This document shows positions 1 to 7,600 of a stretch of DNA of 62,254 bases, in pieces. The notes beneath the pieces are model-generated. The model did not search any database. It was not told the DNA's origin and worked only from the letters and a program-made list of their open reading frames with translations. Source of the DNA: Flagellimonas abyssi (GTDB taxonomy: Bacteria > Bacteroidota > Bacteroidia > Flavobacteriales > Flavobacteriaceae); contig NZ_JAHZSV010000024.1 of assembly GCF_019457905.1 (NCBI RefSeq), forward strand, positions 1 through 62,254, given 5' to 3'. A program made the position numbers and the translations under genes. Numbering within the stretch: position 1 is the stretch's first letter; each line of letters opens with the position of its first letter.

Positions 1-627
1 GAGATCATTGCCTACCTCGTGCAATGCGAGTGGGACGACCGTCACAACCGCAGGATAGAACGCCTGACCAGATCGGCGCGCTTTAGGTACGTTGCCGTTA
101 TGGAGGCGGTGGATTACAGGCCTTCCAGACAATTGGACAAGAACCAGGTACAGCGCCTTGGTAACTGCGATTTTATCAAAAAGAGGGAGAATGTCCTCAT
201 TACGGGGAGCACCGGGGTCGGCAAGAGCTATCTGGCCTCGGCCATCGGCCATCAGGCCTGTTCCATGGGAAAAAAGGTCATGTACTTCAACACGGCCAAG
301 CTCTTTACCATGTTGAAGACCTCAAAAGCGGACGGTTCCTATCCAAAACAGATAGGCAAGCTTGAAAAACAGGACCTACTGATACTTGATGACTTCGGGC
401 TAAAGCCACTGGACAACATCAACAGGCATGCGCTCATGGAGATAATCGAGGACCGCCACGGACAGAGATCGACCATTATTGCATCACAATTGCCCGTATC
501 AAAATGGCACGACATCATCGGGGAGAGAACACTGGCCGATGCCATACTCGACCGTTTGGTGCATACAGCACACAGAATCGATATAAAAGGTAAATCGATG
601 AGGAGAAAATTGAAAAATAAGAACTAA
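1..627 (+). CDS. istB: IS21-family transposition helper ATPase IstB (5' end outside window)
   Basis: This is the C-terminal ~208 residues of an IstB/DnaC-like AAA+ ATPase, which helps the IstA transposase choose a target in IS21-type insertion sequences. The frame is open from base 1, so the start lies left of the window; IstB proteins are usually about 240-260 residues. A Walker A motif (GSTGVGKS, near base 210) and a Walker B motif (LLILDDFG, near base 385) are present. The C-terminal part after Walker B, with its IASQLP stretch and basic tail, is typical of IstB. No istA is seen because it would lie upstream. The reading frame is intact, so this may be the end of a functional IS21-like element. 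The IS right end should lie shortly after base 627, but I could not fix it. Confidence 0.93.
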   Translation, partial: EIIAYLVQCEWDDRHNRRIERLTRSARFRYVAVMEAVDYRPSRQLDKNQVQRLGNCDFIKKRENVLITGSTGVGKSYLASAIGHQACSMGKKVMYFNTAKLFTMLKTSKADGSYPKQIGKLEKQDLLILDDFGLKPLDNINRHALMEIIEDRHGQRSTIIASQLPVSKWHDIIGERTLADAILDRLVHTAHRIDIKGKSMRRKLKNKN

Positions 628-767
628 GTTTAACCCACGGACAGGTCAAATCCAAGCAGTTGATTTACACTGCTCACTTTCATCCGGCGCGGGTGGCTCA
701 GTTTGCCCGGCTCATCCAGTTGGGCCGTAGGTTTCGAGTCCCGACTGCGCTGGCAATTTGGTTTAGC

Positions 768-918
768 GGGGCGTTGGGACGGATGCCCAAGGGGCGGGAA
801 TTGCGGAGCAATGTAGCGACTTGGTTGAGGCCGGAGGCTTTCAAAATCCGTCCCAACGTTAAGTATATGAAGCGTAGCGCCCGAATGGGAGCTATGATTT
901 CATATACAGTGTTATGAG
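768..918. repeat. Structured non-coding repeat with two hairpins (possible cassette boundary)
   Basis: Two inverted repeats follow each other. A perfect 13-bp pair (772-784 with 846-858, arm CGTTGGGACGGAT) encloses about 61 bp. A perfect 9-bp pair (863-871 with 899-907, arm GTATATGAA) follows directly and ends next to GTTATGAG (911-918). The layout of a CCCAAC-like box, paired arms and a GTTATGAG-like box resembles an integron attC-type recombination site, but it does not fit the strict GTTRRRY core, so that reading is inference. Translations across this stretch are low-complexity and unconvincing. The stretch 628-767 is non-coding. Confidence 0.55.
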
Positions 919-1031
919 CTTTTTTACATTCTTCATTGTCACTGGAAAATTGTCCATGCTTAAGTCTCTTATCTCCATTCCAAGGCCCCTTATTTAGTTC
1001 CACATTTGCAGTGTAACAAAAATAAGTCAAA

Positions 1032-1751
1032 ATGAAATTTAAAAGTTTAATCAAATTAAGTAGCCTAGTTCTAATTCTAGGGATAACAATTCAAACATTT
1101 TCTCAATCTAAAAAAAGTAATATTATGGACAACACAAAAAATGAAAAAATCGGATTATTAGTAATCATGAAAGCGAAAGAAGGTAAGGAGCAAGAAGTGA
1201 AAGAGTTTCTTCTAGGTGGTTTATCATTGGTAAATGCAGAACCAAAAACTGAATCTTGGTTTGCATTTCAAATAGATGAACAAACTTTCGGAATTTATGA
1301 CACATTTGAAGCTGAAGAAGGCAGACAGGCACACTTAAAAGGAGAAGTGGCAAAAGCCTTATTGGCCAATGCTGGAGATCTTTTAGAAGGTTTTGATTCT
1401 AGCAGAGACATTAAGACCGTTGATGTTCAAGCAAGTAATCATAAAGTGGGTGATCAGAATAACGGATTGTTGGTGATTATGAAAGCCAAAGAAGGAAAGA
1501 CATCTGCAGTGGAGGATTTCTTACAAGCGGGCAAGTCATTGGTAAGTTCTGAGCCTGCAACTTTATCATGGTATGCTTTTAAAATCAATGAAGAAACCTA
1601 TGCCATTTTCGATACGTTTGCAGATGACGCTGGCAGAGATGCTCATTTGACAGGGAAAGTAGCAGCAGCGTTGATGGAGAATGCGCCTGTAATTTTGGAA
1701 GGCTTTGATGCTTCAGCAATTCAAAAAATTAACATTCTAGCTTCAAAATAA
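1032..1751 (+). CDS. Secreted protein with two tandem antibiotic-biosynthesis-monooxygenase (ABM) domains
   Basis: A 239-residue protein with an N-terminal hydrophobic signal segment (residues 5-25, ending near FSQS). It is followed by two homologous ABM-type ferredoxin-like domains of about 95 residues (roughly 40-130 and 143-236). The repeats share GLLVIMKAKEGK near their starts, an IYDTF/IFDTF strand, and a GRxAHL(K/T)G-VA-AL helix, so the protein arose by internal duplication. ABM folds occur in heme-degrading and quinol-oxidising enzymes and in small antioxidant proteins; the substrate here cannot be read. The signal segment implies export. A strong terminator follows at 1764 and an AraC regulator comes next in the same direction, so the two may act together. 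The start chosen is the first ATG with a signal peptide. Confidence 0.85.
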   Translation: MKFKSLIKLSSLVLILGITIQTFSQSKKSNIMDNTKNEKIGLLVIMKAKEGKEQEVKEFLLGGLSLVNAEPKTESWFAFQIDEQTFGIYDTFEAEEGRQAHLKGEVAKALLANAGDLLEGFDSSRDIKTVDVQASNHKVGDQNNGLLVIMKAKEGKTSAVEDFLQAGKSLVSSEPATLSWYAFKINEETYAIFDTFADDAGRDAHLTGKVAAALMENAPVILEGFDASAIQKINILASK

Positions 1752-1763
1752 ATATTTGATTTA

Positions 1764-1797
1764 AGAAAGGAGTGCTTTGGGCACTCCTTTCTTTTTA
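1764..1797 (+). terminator. Rho-independent terminator after the ABM gene
   Basis: A perfect 12-bp stem (1764-1775 with 1781-1792, arm AGAAAGGAGTGC) has a 5-nt loop and a T-rich tail. It ends the ABM transcript before the AraC gene. Confidence 0.9.
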
Positions 1798-1827
1798 AAT
1801 TTGAATGAGCTAAAAAATAAATTTAGT

Positions 1828-2691
1828 ATGGCCCAAATAATTATAGACAAACAAAACGGGGAACTTGCGTTTAGATTAGAAGAGTTCAACGACCTAAGCC
1901 AGTTTGATCATTTACAAAGAAGAAATTATTATTCTATCGTTTTGTTATGTGGAATTAGCTATGAACTAAGCGTTGATTTTCAAAGTTTTGAATTGCAAGG
2001 AAATCAAATGATTTGTTTGGCTCCGTATCAACCTTTCATGATACGTTCTGAAGAAAAGTGTCAGGGTTATTTATTGAATTTTCATCCCGATTTTTTTTGT
2101 ACATATAGACATCAAAACGAAATAGAGACCGAGGGATTCCTTTTTAATAATTTCCATGGTTTACCCTATTTTACTGTAAACGAGCAAAGCCTATTTCTTA
2201 ATTTGATTGATCAAATTTCGAAAGAGATGGACAAAGACTCAATCGCTCAGCATGAAGTTCTTGTGGCATTTTTAAAAGTGTTTTTAATAGAAGCGGTCAG
2301 ACATAAGAAACAATTTGATCAACAATTAACTTCCAGATTTTCAGATTCAAAAATAGAAATTTTACAAAATTTAGTCGATGCAATTGAGAGTAATTATTGC
2401 AAATTCCATTCTCCCCAAGAATATGCAGATGAACTATGTGTAAGTCCTAAAACTTTAGCCGGTATCGTCAAGAAATATCTCAATCAAACGACTTCATCCT
2501 TAATTTCAAATAGGATCATTATTGAGGCGAAACGAGAACTTTATCTAACTTCTAAACCAGTGAAACAAGTTGCTGCTTTTTTAGGTTATGACGATGAATT
2601 CTATTTCAGTCGTTTTTTTAAAAAGAAGGTAGGAGTATCACCTGATATTTATCGTAAGACAGTTGGTTTTGCTAAACTAGAGTCAAATTAA
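1828..2691 (+). CDS. AraC-family transcriptional regulator
   Basis: A 287-residue regulator. The N-terminal ~170 residues resemble a cupin-like sensing domain (a hydrophobic strand pattern with CLAPYQPFMI). The C-terminal ~100 residues hold the double helix-turn-helix of AraC proteins: helix one around YADELCVSPKTLAGIVKKYL, helix two around VKQVAAFLGYDDEFYFSRFF, then VGVSPDIYRK. I chose the ATG at 1828. The frame extends upstream to a TTG at 1777, but that start would lie inside the terminator stem. It sits just downstream of the ABM gene and just upstream of a structured repeat, so it may control that gene. No operator was identified. Confidence 0.92.
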   Translation: MAQIIIDKQNGELAFRLEEFNDLSQFDHLQRRNYYSIVLLCGISYELSVDFQSFELQGNQMICLAPYQPFMIRSEEKCQGYLLNFHPDFFCTYRHQNEIETEGFLFNNFHGLPYFTVNEQSLFLNLIDQISKEMDKDSIAQHEVLVAFLKVFLIEAVRHKKQFDQQLTSRFSDSKIEILQNLVDAIESNYCKFHSPQEYADELCVSPKTLAGIVKKYLNQTTSSLISNRIIIEAKRELYLTSKPVKQVAAFLGYDDEFYFSRFFKKKVGVSPDIYRKTVGFAKLESN

Positions 2692-2835
2692 TTGCTCATA
2701 ACGTTCTCGGCTATTATTTCGGGCGGAATGTTCACTGCGTGAAATTCCACAACGAAATCAAACCTTGGCTTGAAGTTAAGGATTTCCGTTCAAGGAAATC
2801 CTGCCACAATGAATGATAGCCAACTTAAGTTTGAT
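2692..2835. repeat. Structured non-coding repeat with nested inverted repeats (second possible cassette boundary)
   Basis: Directly after the AraC stop codon lies GCTCATAACGTTCTCGG, then an outer imperfect inverted repeat (2709-2720 with 2811-2821, GGCTATTATTTC against GAATGATAGCC). Inside it a perfect 9-bp hairpin (2779-2787 with 2794-2802, arm AGGATTTCC, 6-nt loop) is present. CTCATAAC here is the reverse complement of the GTTATGAG that ends the repeat at 911-918, so the two flank the ABM-AraC pair in opposite sense. Confidence 0.5.
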
Positions 2836-3150
2836 TCTGATTATATTATAGTCATAAATCAGAAAGAACAAAAGAGAGGAACAAGGTCAATATAGCCATA
2901 GGAAGTTATGATTCGTCAACCCCGACTTAACTTATTTAAGTAAAATCAAAACACTGTTAATCTTATGATTTTCAGTGTTTTGTGTTTTTAGGCATATCAT
3001 CTAAAATCAATTAAAACCATCTAAAATCATATAAAGCGTGTTCTTAACGGGAGCAGATTATTACACTTTATGTTGTAATTTTAGATGACTTTTGAAGCAG
3101 TTTGCTTGTGTTTTGACTTTCACAGTATTAACAGTTAAAAACATGACAAC
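2836..3150. repeat. Putative integrase arm-site region with three CATCTAAAAT motifs
   Basis: The non-coding region before the recombinase holds two direct copies of CATCTAAAATCA (2998-3009 and 3018-3029, spaced 20 bp) and one inverted copy (ATTTTAGATG, 3078-3087). Just upstream, a 9-bp inverted repeat (2948-2956 with 2973-2981, AAAACACTG) is followed by a T-rich run and could be a terminator. Repeated short motifs beside an integrase gene are typical of arm-type binding sites; this function is inferred. No gene is seen here. Confidence 0.5.
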
Positions 3151-4402
3151 ATGCAGAAAAACAATCGTTTAACAATTAATTTCTTCACGAGGAAACACCG
3201 GGTCCAATCCGATAAGCTTATTATTTATTGTAGGATCACCATCGACTGTGAGCGCACTGATTTTAGTATAAATCGGGAAATAAAGGCCAATTTATGGGAC
3301 AATAACCGTAAAAGGGGCAAGGGATTTTCCAATTATGTGGTCTCTTTGAACAAGTACCTTGACCAAATTTATACAGGCCTGCATGAGGCCCATAGATTGA
3401 TGATGGCCGAGGAAAAGGTAATCACTCCTTTAGCTATCAAAGCAAGGTTCTTTGGTGAAGACGAAGGGGGAAAGACATTGAAGCAATTGATTGCCTACCA
3501 CAACGGAACCATGCACACATCTTTACGCCCGGGAACCAAAAAGAACTACTTTATTACCGAAAGGTGCGTAGGCCTATTTTTTAAAAGAGGAATATGGTAT
3601 CGAAGATATAAAACTCAAAAAACTGAACTTTCGATTTATATCCGACTTTGAACAATACCTAAGAAAATACAGGCCATCTACTCGTACCAGGTGTACCAAT
3701 AATGGTGCGATGAAGCATATGGAACGGCTAAAGAAAATGTCAAGATTGGCGGTAAGAATGGAATGGTTGTCCAAGGATCCCTTTGAAAACTATAAACTGC
3801 ATTTTGTCAAGTCCCAAAGGGAACATTTGACCAAAAGGGAACTTGGACTCATTGAAGAAACCAGTTTTACCAAGCAAGGTGTTGAAAGAACAAAGGATGT
3901 ATTTCTCTTTTGTTGTTATACGGGCTTGTCTTATATTGACGTCAAAGCGCTAAGTCCTGATAATGTTATGAAGGGAATAGATGGAAATGATTGGTTGTTC
4001 ACCACAAGGATGAAGACCGATGAAAGGCTGAAAATACCATTATTGCCTCAAGCAAAGGAAATTATCAAGAAATATGAAGGGTCTTCCGAAAGGAAAATCA
4101 AAAATGTTCTTTTACCCGTTTTCAGCAACCAGAAAGTCAATTTTTATCTGAAAGAGATCAGTAAAGCCTGTGGAATCCGTAAAAGGGTCACATTCCACAC
4201 GGCAAGACACACCTTTGCCACAACAGTAACCCTGTCCAATGGAGTTCCAATTGAAACTGTTTCAAAGATGTTGGGACATACAAAGCTTTCCACCACTCAA
4301 ATCTATGCAAGAGTATTGGAACACAAGATAGGGGAGGATATGCAAAATCTAGTTGAACATATGCAGGCTGACGAATCAACTTCTAAGGAAAGCTCTTTGT
4401 AA
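3151..4402 (+). pseudogene. Tyrosine recombinase (Bacteroidetes integrase), single frameshift
   Basis: Two frames together give one integrase of about 416 residues. The N-terminal part (3151 to about 3580) has the SAM-like core-binding region. After the homopolymer tract T6A4 at 3577-3586 the frame must shift by one base, and the catalytic domain continues to 4402. The total length is one base over a multiple of three, consistent with a one-base insertion. Catalytic features are the Lys in RMKTDERLKIP, HTARHTF, LGHTKLSTTQIYARV with the Tyr nucleophile, and TGLSYIDVK, where the usual first Arg is Ser; IntDOT-type Bacteroides integrases are known to have this change. The gene may be dead, may be expressed by slippage, or the shift may be a sequencing error. 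It would have served the element ending at the tRNA-Arg fragment at 5578. Confidence 0.88.
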
Positions 4403-4466
4403 ATAAAACAAACATACCTGACATAGATGTTCCTTCTTATCAAGCAATCATCCAAACAAGTTTGGT

Positions 4467-4625
4467 TCAGATAATACTATGGTGGATATCATTTATGGCC
4501 TCGGCCACAGTAGCACCGTACCCCTTGATTATTTCAAATTCCTTGTTATCGACCAGGGATGCACAATAGGATTCTTCAAGTTGATCGATCTTTATGAATT
4601 TTAATTGAGCAATGTTCAGTTCCAT
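4467..4625 (-). CDS. Small uncharacterised protein (52 aa)
   Basis: A short frame on the minus strand from ATG at 4625. It encodes a mostly acidic to neutral 52-residue peptide starting MELNIAQLKF and ending NDIHHSII. It fills the gap between the convergent integrase and protease genes. No signal peptide or domain is recognised. Composition looks coding rather than random (even residue mix, clean start and stop), but short accessory frames are hard to prove. It lies inside the presumed integrated element. Confidence 0.4.
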   Translation of the reverse strand: MELNIAQLKFIKIDQLEESYCASLVDNKEFEIIKGYGATVAEAINDIHHSII

Positions 4626-4697
4626 GATTTGATTTTTTTTAGGTTTATTAAATGACAGAGTGAATTAATCTCGATATAGTAAGAATTGATGTTAGGC

Positions 4698-5576
4698 CTA
4701 GTCCTTAAAATTGATCGTGAGTTCCTCAACTTTTCCCCCTCTCAAAACCTGTAGCACAAATTCTTTCTTTTTGTAGAGGTTCGATTCTTTTTCCAAGGAA
4801 ACATCGACTTTTTCAAAGGCATCCTTGGTCAGTGGGAACCCATTTACCGAGAGGATGATATCCCCACCAAAAACTATCGGCTCCTCTTCAATGGCCATGG
4901 TCTCAAACCCACCTTTGATCCCCGCGAAATAGGCGGGCGAAAATTGTACCACGGATTCAACAAGGAGCCCGCCATGTATGGGCACGTTCAAGATCCAGGC
5001 CAGTTCCCTGTCCAGAATAAACCCGGTGATGCCCGTCCATCTCCTGTTGCCATCCACCACCAATTTTTTGGCCAATTTGGAAGTGGCCGCAAAGCCGAGC
5101 CCCTGAAAGCCTCCCGATTCCGTGATGATATAGCTTGATATTCCGATGACTTCTCCGTTCAGGTTGAACATGGGACCACCGGAATTTCCTTGATTGATCG
5201 ATGCGTCGGTTTGGAAGTATTCGTTGATCACAAAGCCGGAGGTCCTTGTTTTTTCTTTTTGCTTGCCACTGATGTGGCCCACGGAAAGTGAATGTCCCAA
5301 ACCGTAGGGAGCCCCTAGGACAATGATCTGTTCTCCGACCAACACCTTATCCGAGTCACCTAATATAGCAACATTATAGTCCTTGGGCATCCAGGACAGC
5401 TTCAGGAGTGCCACATCGGCCACTGGTGCGGATCTGATCACTTTGGCCGGGATTTCTTCCCCATTTATGAATATGACGACCACTTTTTGTGCATCATTGA
5501 CCACATGGGCGGCGGTCAGAATAGCCCCTTCCCCAGAAATCAGTACCCCCGAACCGATGCCTTCATCCATGACCAT
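4698..5576 (-). CDS. Trypsin-like (S1C/HtrA-type) protease with PDZ-like domain, probably 5'-truncated
   Basis: About 292 residues from the ATG at 5576. The HtrA catalytic triad is complete: His in ILTAAHVV, Asp in VADVALL, Ser in NQGNSGGPMF. A PDZ-like module follows (around GGLLVESVVQFSPAYFAGIK and GGDIILSVNG). The usual N-terminal strand and signal peptide before GSGVLIS are missing. The open frame extends upstream to a GTG at 5627, but those 17 extra residues (MIAEGFEPSTVCLESRR) are just the antisense of the tRNA-Arg fragment, an annotation artefact common in bacteria, so I reject that start. The gene probably lost its original 5' end when the element recombined at the tRNA. If expressed, it would be cytoplasmic. 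Confidence 0.85.
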   Translation of the reverse strand: MVMDEGIGSGVLISGEGAILTAAHVVNDAQKVVVIFINGEEIPAKVIRSAPVADVALLKLSWMPKDYNVAILGDSDKVLVGEQIIVLGAPYGLGHSLSVGHISGKQKEKTRTSGFVINEYFQTDASINQGNSGGPMFNLNGEVIGISSYIITESGGFQGLGFAATSKLAKKLVVDGNRRWTGITGFILDRELAWILNVPIHGGLLVESVVQFSPAYFAGIKGGFETMAIEEEPIVFGGDIILSVNGFPLTKDAFEKVDVSLEKESNLYKKKEFVLQVLRGGKVEELTINFKD

Positions 5577-5577
5577 T

Positions 5578-5625
5578 CGTCTGCTTTCTAAGCAGACGGT
5601 CGAAGGTTCGAATCCTTCCGCGATC
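5578..5625 (+). tRNA. Partial tRNA-Arg(TCT): 3' half only, attachment-site remnant
   Basis: The sequence reads anticodon stem, loop TTTCTAA with anticodon TCT, the other stem arm (TCTGC/GCAGA), a variable region, a T-arm (GAAGG-TTCGAAT-CCTTC), the 3' acceptor strand CGCGATC and discriminator A. No D-arm or 5' acceptor strand precedes it; the upstream bases belong to the protease gene. It is therefore the displaced 3' half of a tRNA gene split by integration, with crossover likely near the anticodon stem. A terminator follows, as expected for the native 3' flank. The intact copy would lie left of the window. Confidence 0.85.
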
Positions 5626-5634
5626 ACTACTATG

Positions 5635-5668
5635 AACCCCAGTAAACACTGGGGTTTTATCTTTTTTG
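5635..5668 (+). terminator. Terminator of the split tRNA-Arg
   Basis: A perfect 9-bp stem (5635-5643 with 5648-5656, arm AACCCCAGT) with a 4-nt loop, followed by a T-rich tail. It lies ten bases after the tRNA 3' end. Confidence 0.85.
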
Positions 5669-5702
5669 GTCTTCATGTAAATTATTTAGAATCATTTTTC
5701 CT

Positions 5703-5724
5703 GCACACTTTTTGCACACTTTTT
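5703..5724. repeat. Tandem 11-bp direct repeat beside the tRNA fragment
   Basis: GCACACTTTTT occurs twice back to back, about 80 bp beyond the tRNA fragment. The location suggests a recombinase or accessory-protein site at the attachment site, but that is inference. The rest of 5669-5908 holds no recognisable gene. Confidence 0.4.
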
Positions 5725-5908
5725 CAAAATTTAACATTTCGCAATAAATTTTAACACTATTTGGAGATGGTTGCTGTTCCACACTATTGAAGAGTCAAAA
5801 AATCGAAATGGGGCAATGTACTCTGAGGTATTGATGGAAGGTTTTAATTGGTTCCAAAAAGGACAAAGTTCAATTGATCACTAAGTATCCCATCGTTAGT
5901 AGGGACTC

Positions 5909-6916
5909 TTACACTTTGTTGAGCTGCCCACATCGAAACACATATTCGTTAAGATAAAAATCCTTGGTTTCCTGATTTAGGAAAGATCGTTGAACCAATG
6001 TTTCCACAAGGTCTTGATGTTGTCTGAAAGGCTTCATGAGTCGAACCATACGTGGCTCCATGATGCCCAACCTTCTACCGAATTCTTCGAAATCTTGTAG
6101 ACCGACCCGTCCATTGGTCTTGACCTCTTCGGACTCAAAAACATCCTTGAACAATCCGCCGTCCAAGGCAAAATCGCTATCGTTCACATGGATTCTTGTA
6201 TTTATCAAATCATAGGAGGGGCTAAGGGTGTAATCACCATTGGGGGTTTCGAGCAACGAAAAGTTTTTCAAATGGGCATCACCGTTGGAGAATAGATAAT
6301 TGAATATCACCAATTGGAAAAATTTCTCCAACTCCACCCTATATGCCGGAACATATTTTTTGATCAATTCGCCGATTTCTTCGTAGTTGTAATTGTATTT
6401 GTATTCGACACCGTCTATTTCGGAGGTCTTACCCGCCAATGAGGCAAAATCCTCCAAACCCAGTTTGGTGCCATCCTCTTTTACGTCAAAACGTTTTGTT
6501 ATGTATGCAGGTTCACCATTACTGAAAAATAGAATTGCATTCTCGGCCGTATGTATCCCATATACCTGCCGGGCAATTTGCATAGTCAAATGTTCATTGC
6601 CCGGTATCTGGTCAACCTTTTTGAGGTCTCTGGGGATAGGTTTTAAGATGTAGGTGCCCTGTTCCCCTTCCTTTGTCAAACGCAGTTTGTTTTTTTCAAG
6701 GACCATCGAGAGTTTTTCCTGGACTCCGGAAATTGAAATTCGTTTTCGGTTTTCCTGGAACTTCTCTGCCACCTCCTCACTTTCAGTGGGAGGGTCATAG
6801 GGAAGGATATGGCTTACCTTTCTCCCTTCGAAAACACGGTTCAGGCAATTCTGGCTGTAGGTCGTGAAACCTTCGGCCAAAGTTCCCGGGCAGTATGCTA
6901 TTTTGGGGATACTCAT
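5909..6916 (-). CDS. hipT: HipT-like Ser/Thr kinase toxin (HipA C-terminal domain)
   Basis: A 335-residue protein covering only the core kinase of HipA. The N-terminal subdomain found in long HipA is encoded by the separate gene just upstream. The glycine-rich-loop region holds an SxS motif (Ser61-Ile-Ser63, in RISISGVQEKLS), the arrangement at which HipT of E. coli O127 autophosphorylates (its Ser57 and Ser59). The catalytic loop NGDAHLKNF and the metal-binding SPSYDL are intact. Characterised HipT phosphorylates tryptophanyl-tRNA synthetase; the target here is inferred by family only. The start overlaps the stop of the hipS-like gene by 4 bp, indicating translational coupling. Length matches characterised HipT. 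Confidence 0.88.
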   Translation of the reverse strand: MSIPKIAYCPGTLAEGFTTYSQNCLNRVFEGRKVSHILPYDPPTESEEVAEKFQENRKRISISGVQEKLSMVLEKNKLRLTKEGEQGTYILKPIPRDLKKVDQIPGNEHLTMQIARQVYGIHTAENAILFFSNGEPAYITKRFDVKEDGTKLGLEDFASLAGKTSEIDGVEYKYNYNYEEIGELIKKYVPAYRVELEKFFQLVIFNYLFSNGDAHLKNFSLLETPNGDYTLSPSYDLINTRIHVNDSDFALDGGLFKDVFESEEVKTNGRVGLQDFEEFGRRLGIMEPRMVRLMKPFRQHQDLVETLVQRSFLNQETKDFYLNEYVFRCGQLNKV

Positions 6917-7248
6917 GATTTTTCTTTATAAATCTGTTCTACCGTTATGGCGCCTATGGTATCATTCTTTGCTGTGGCCATCAATAGGCCGAAACTGTCT
7001 CTTTCATCGATTCGTAACTGTCGGCATTGGAGTTGTTTGTTGACACCCTCTGACAGCATATTGAAAAAGAAGGGAAAAAGGTGCTGGGAGTGATGGGTCT
7101 TTTTCGTTTTGGGCAATGTCAAACTTATGGCCGGTTTGCCATCATCCCTGAACCAGTTATCATCATATGTAAACTCATAATTATTGACCGAATGCTCGGT
7201 GAGCAATCCGGTGAGTTCTCCGTTTCGATAGACTTCTGCAATCCTCAT
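6913..7248 (-). CDS. hipS: HipS-like antitoxin (stand-alone HipA N-terminal subdomain)
   Basis: A 111-residue protein matching the HipA_N1 subdomain that in classical HipA is fused to the kinase. Typical features are VYRNGELTGLLTE at the N-terminus, ISLTLP in the middle and FFFNMLSEGVNKQ towards the C-terminus. In the three-gene HipBST systems this small protein, rather than HipB, neutralises the kinase. It lies between hipB (3-bp gap) and hipT (4-bp overlap), exactly the hipB-S-T order. A split HipA produced by a frameshift is the main alternative, but the tidy ATGA overlap and the intact SxS motif in the kinase favour a true three-part system. Confidence 0.82.
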   Translation of the reverse strand: MRIAEVYRNGELTGLLTEHSVNNYEFTYDDNWFRDDGKPAISLTLPKTKKTHHSQHLFPFFFNMLSEGVNKQLQCRQLRIDERDSFGLLMATAKNDTIGAITVEQIYKEKS

Positions 7249-7251
7249 CTA

Positions 7252-7464
7252 TCAAAATTTAGGTTTTCTCACATCAATGCTCAATTCCATGCCAAGTATA
7301 TCTATGAGCTTGTTCAAAGTTTCAAGGGTTGGGTTTGACTTTCCATTTTCAATGGCTTTTAGTGTGCGCAGTCCCATACCGGAAAGCTCCGCTAGGTCTT
7401 TTTGGGTAATGGCAAGTATTTCCCTTCGGTTTTTTATGGTCTGTCCTAACTTATCAGGGTGCAT
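7252..7464 (-). CDS. hipB: HipB-like XRE-family DNA-binding protein
   Basis: A 70-residue helix-turn-helix protein. The HTH reads LAITQKDLAELSGMGLRTLKAIENGKSNPTLETL in sense, the classical Cro/C1/XRE pattern. I use the ATG at 7464 (MHPDKLGQ); an upstream start at 7536 would add a non-conserved hydrophobic tail and run through the operator. It heads the hipB-hipS-hipT operon and most likely represses it by binding the repeats upstream. Confidence 0.9.
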   Translation of the reverse strand: MHPDKLGQTIKNRREILAITQKDLAELSGMGLRTLKAIENGKSNPTLETLNKLIDILGMELSIDVRKPKF

Positions 7465-7516
7465 TATGTTGCTCTTTTTAGTATAAAAATAGTATTTTCT
7501 ACAAAAAAAACCAATA

Positions 7517-7600
7517 AAAAGTGTATTAAATCGCACTTTTCAATATAACAATTAATCTAAAAACTATAAATGCATTTAAAAGTGTATTATAGTGCACCTT
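7517..7600 (-). promoter_or_regulatory. Two operator-like inverted repeats upstream of hipB
   Basis: Two similar dyads lie before hipB: 7517-7540 (arms AAAAGTG and CACTTTT) and 7578-7600 (AAAAGTGTATTA followed by GTGCACCTT). Both share AAAAGTGTATTA then a GCAC half-site, and they are spaced about 60 bp apart. XRE antitoxins such as HipB bind paired operators of this kind, so these are the probable autoregulatory sites. Known: HipB operator logic. Seen: the repeated dyads. Confidence 0.65.

Noticed and set aside
660..1054. Open frames on both strands over 660-917 and 698-1054
   Set aside because: They cross strong inverted repeats, have unlikely composition and no recognisable domain.
5577..5627. 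N-terminal extension MIAEGFEPSTVCLESRR of the protease
   Set aside because: It is the antisense translation of the tRNA-Arg fragment, a well-known annotation artefact, not a real peptide.
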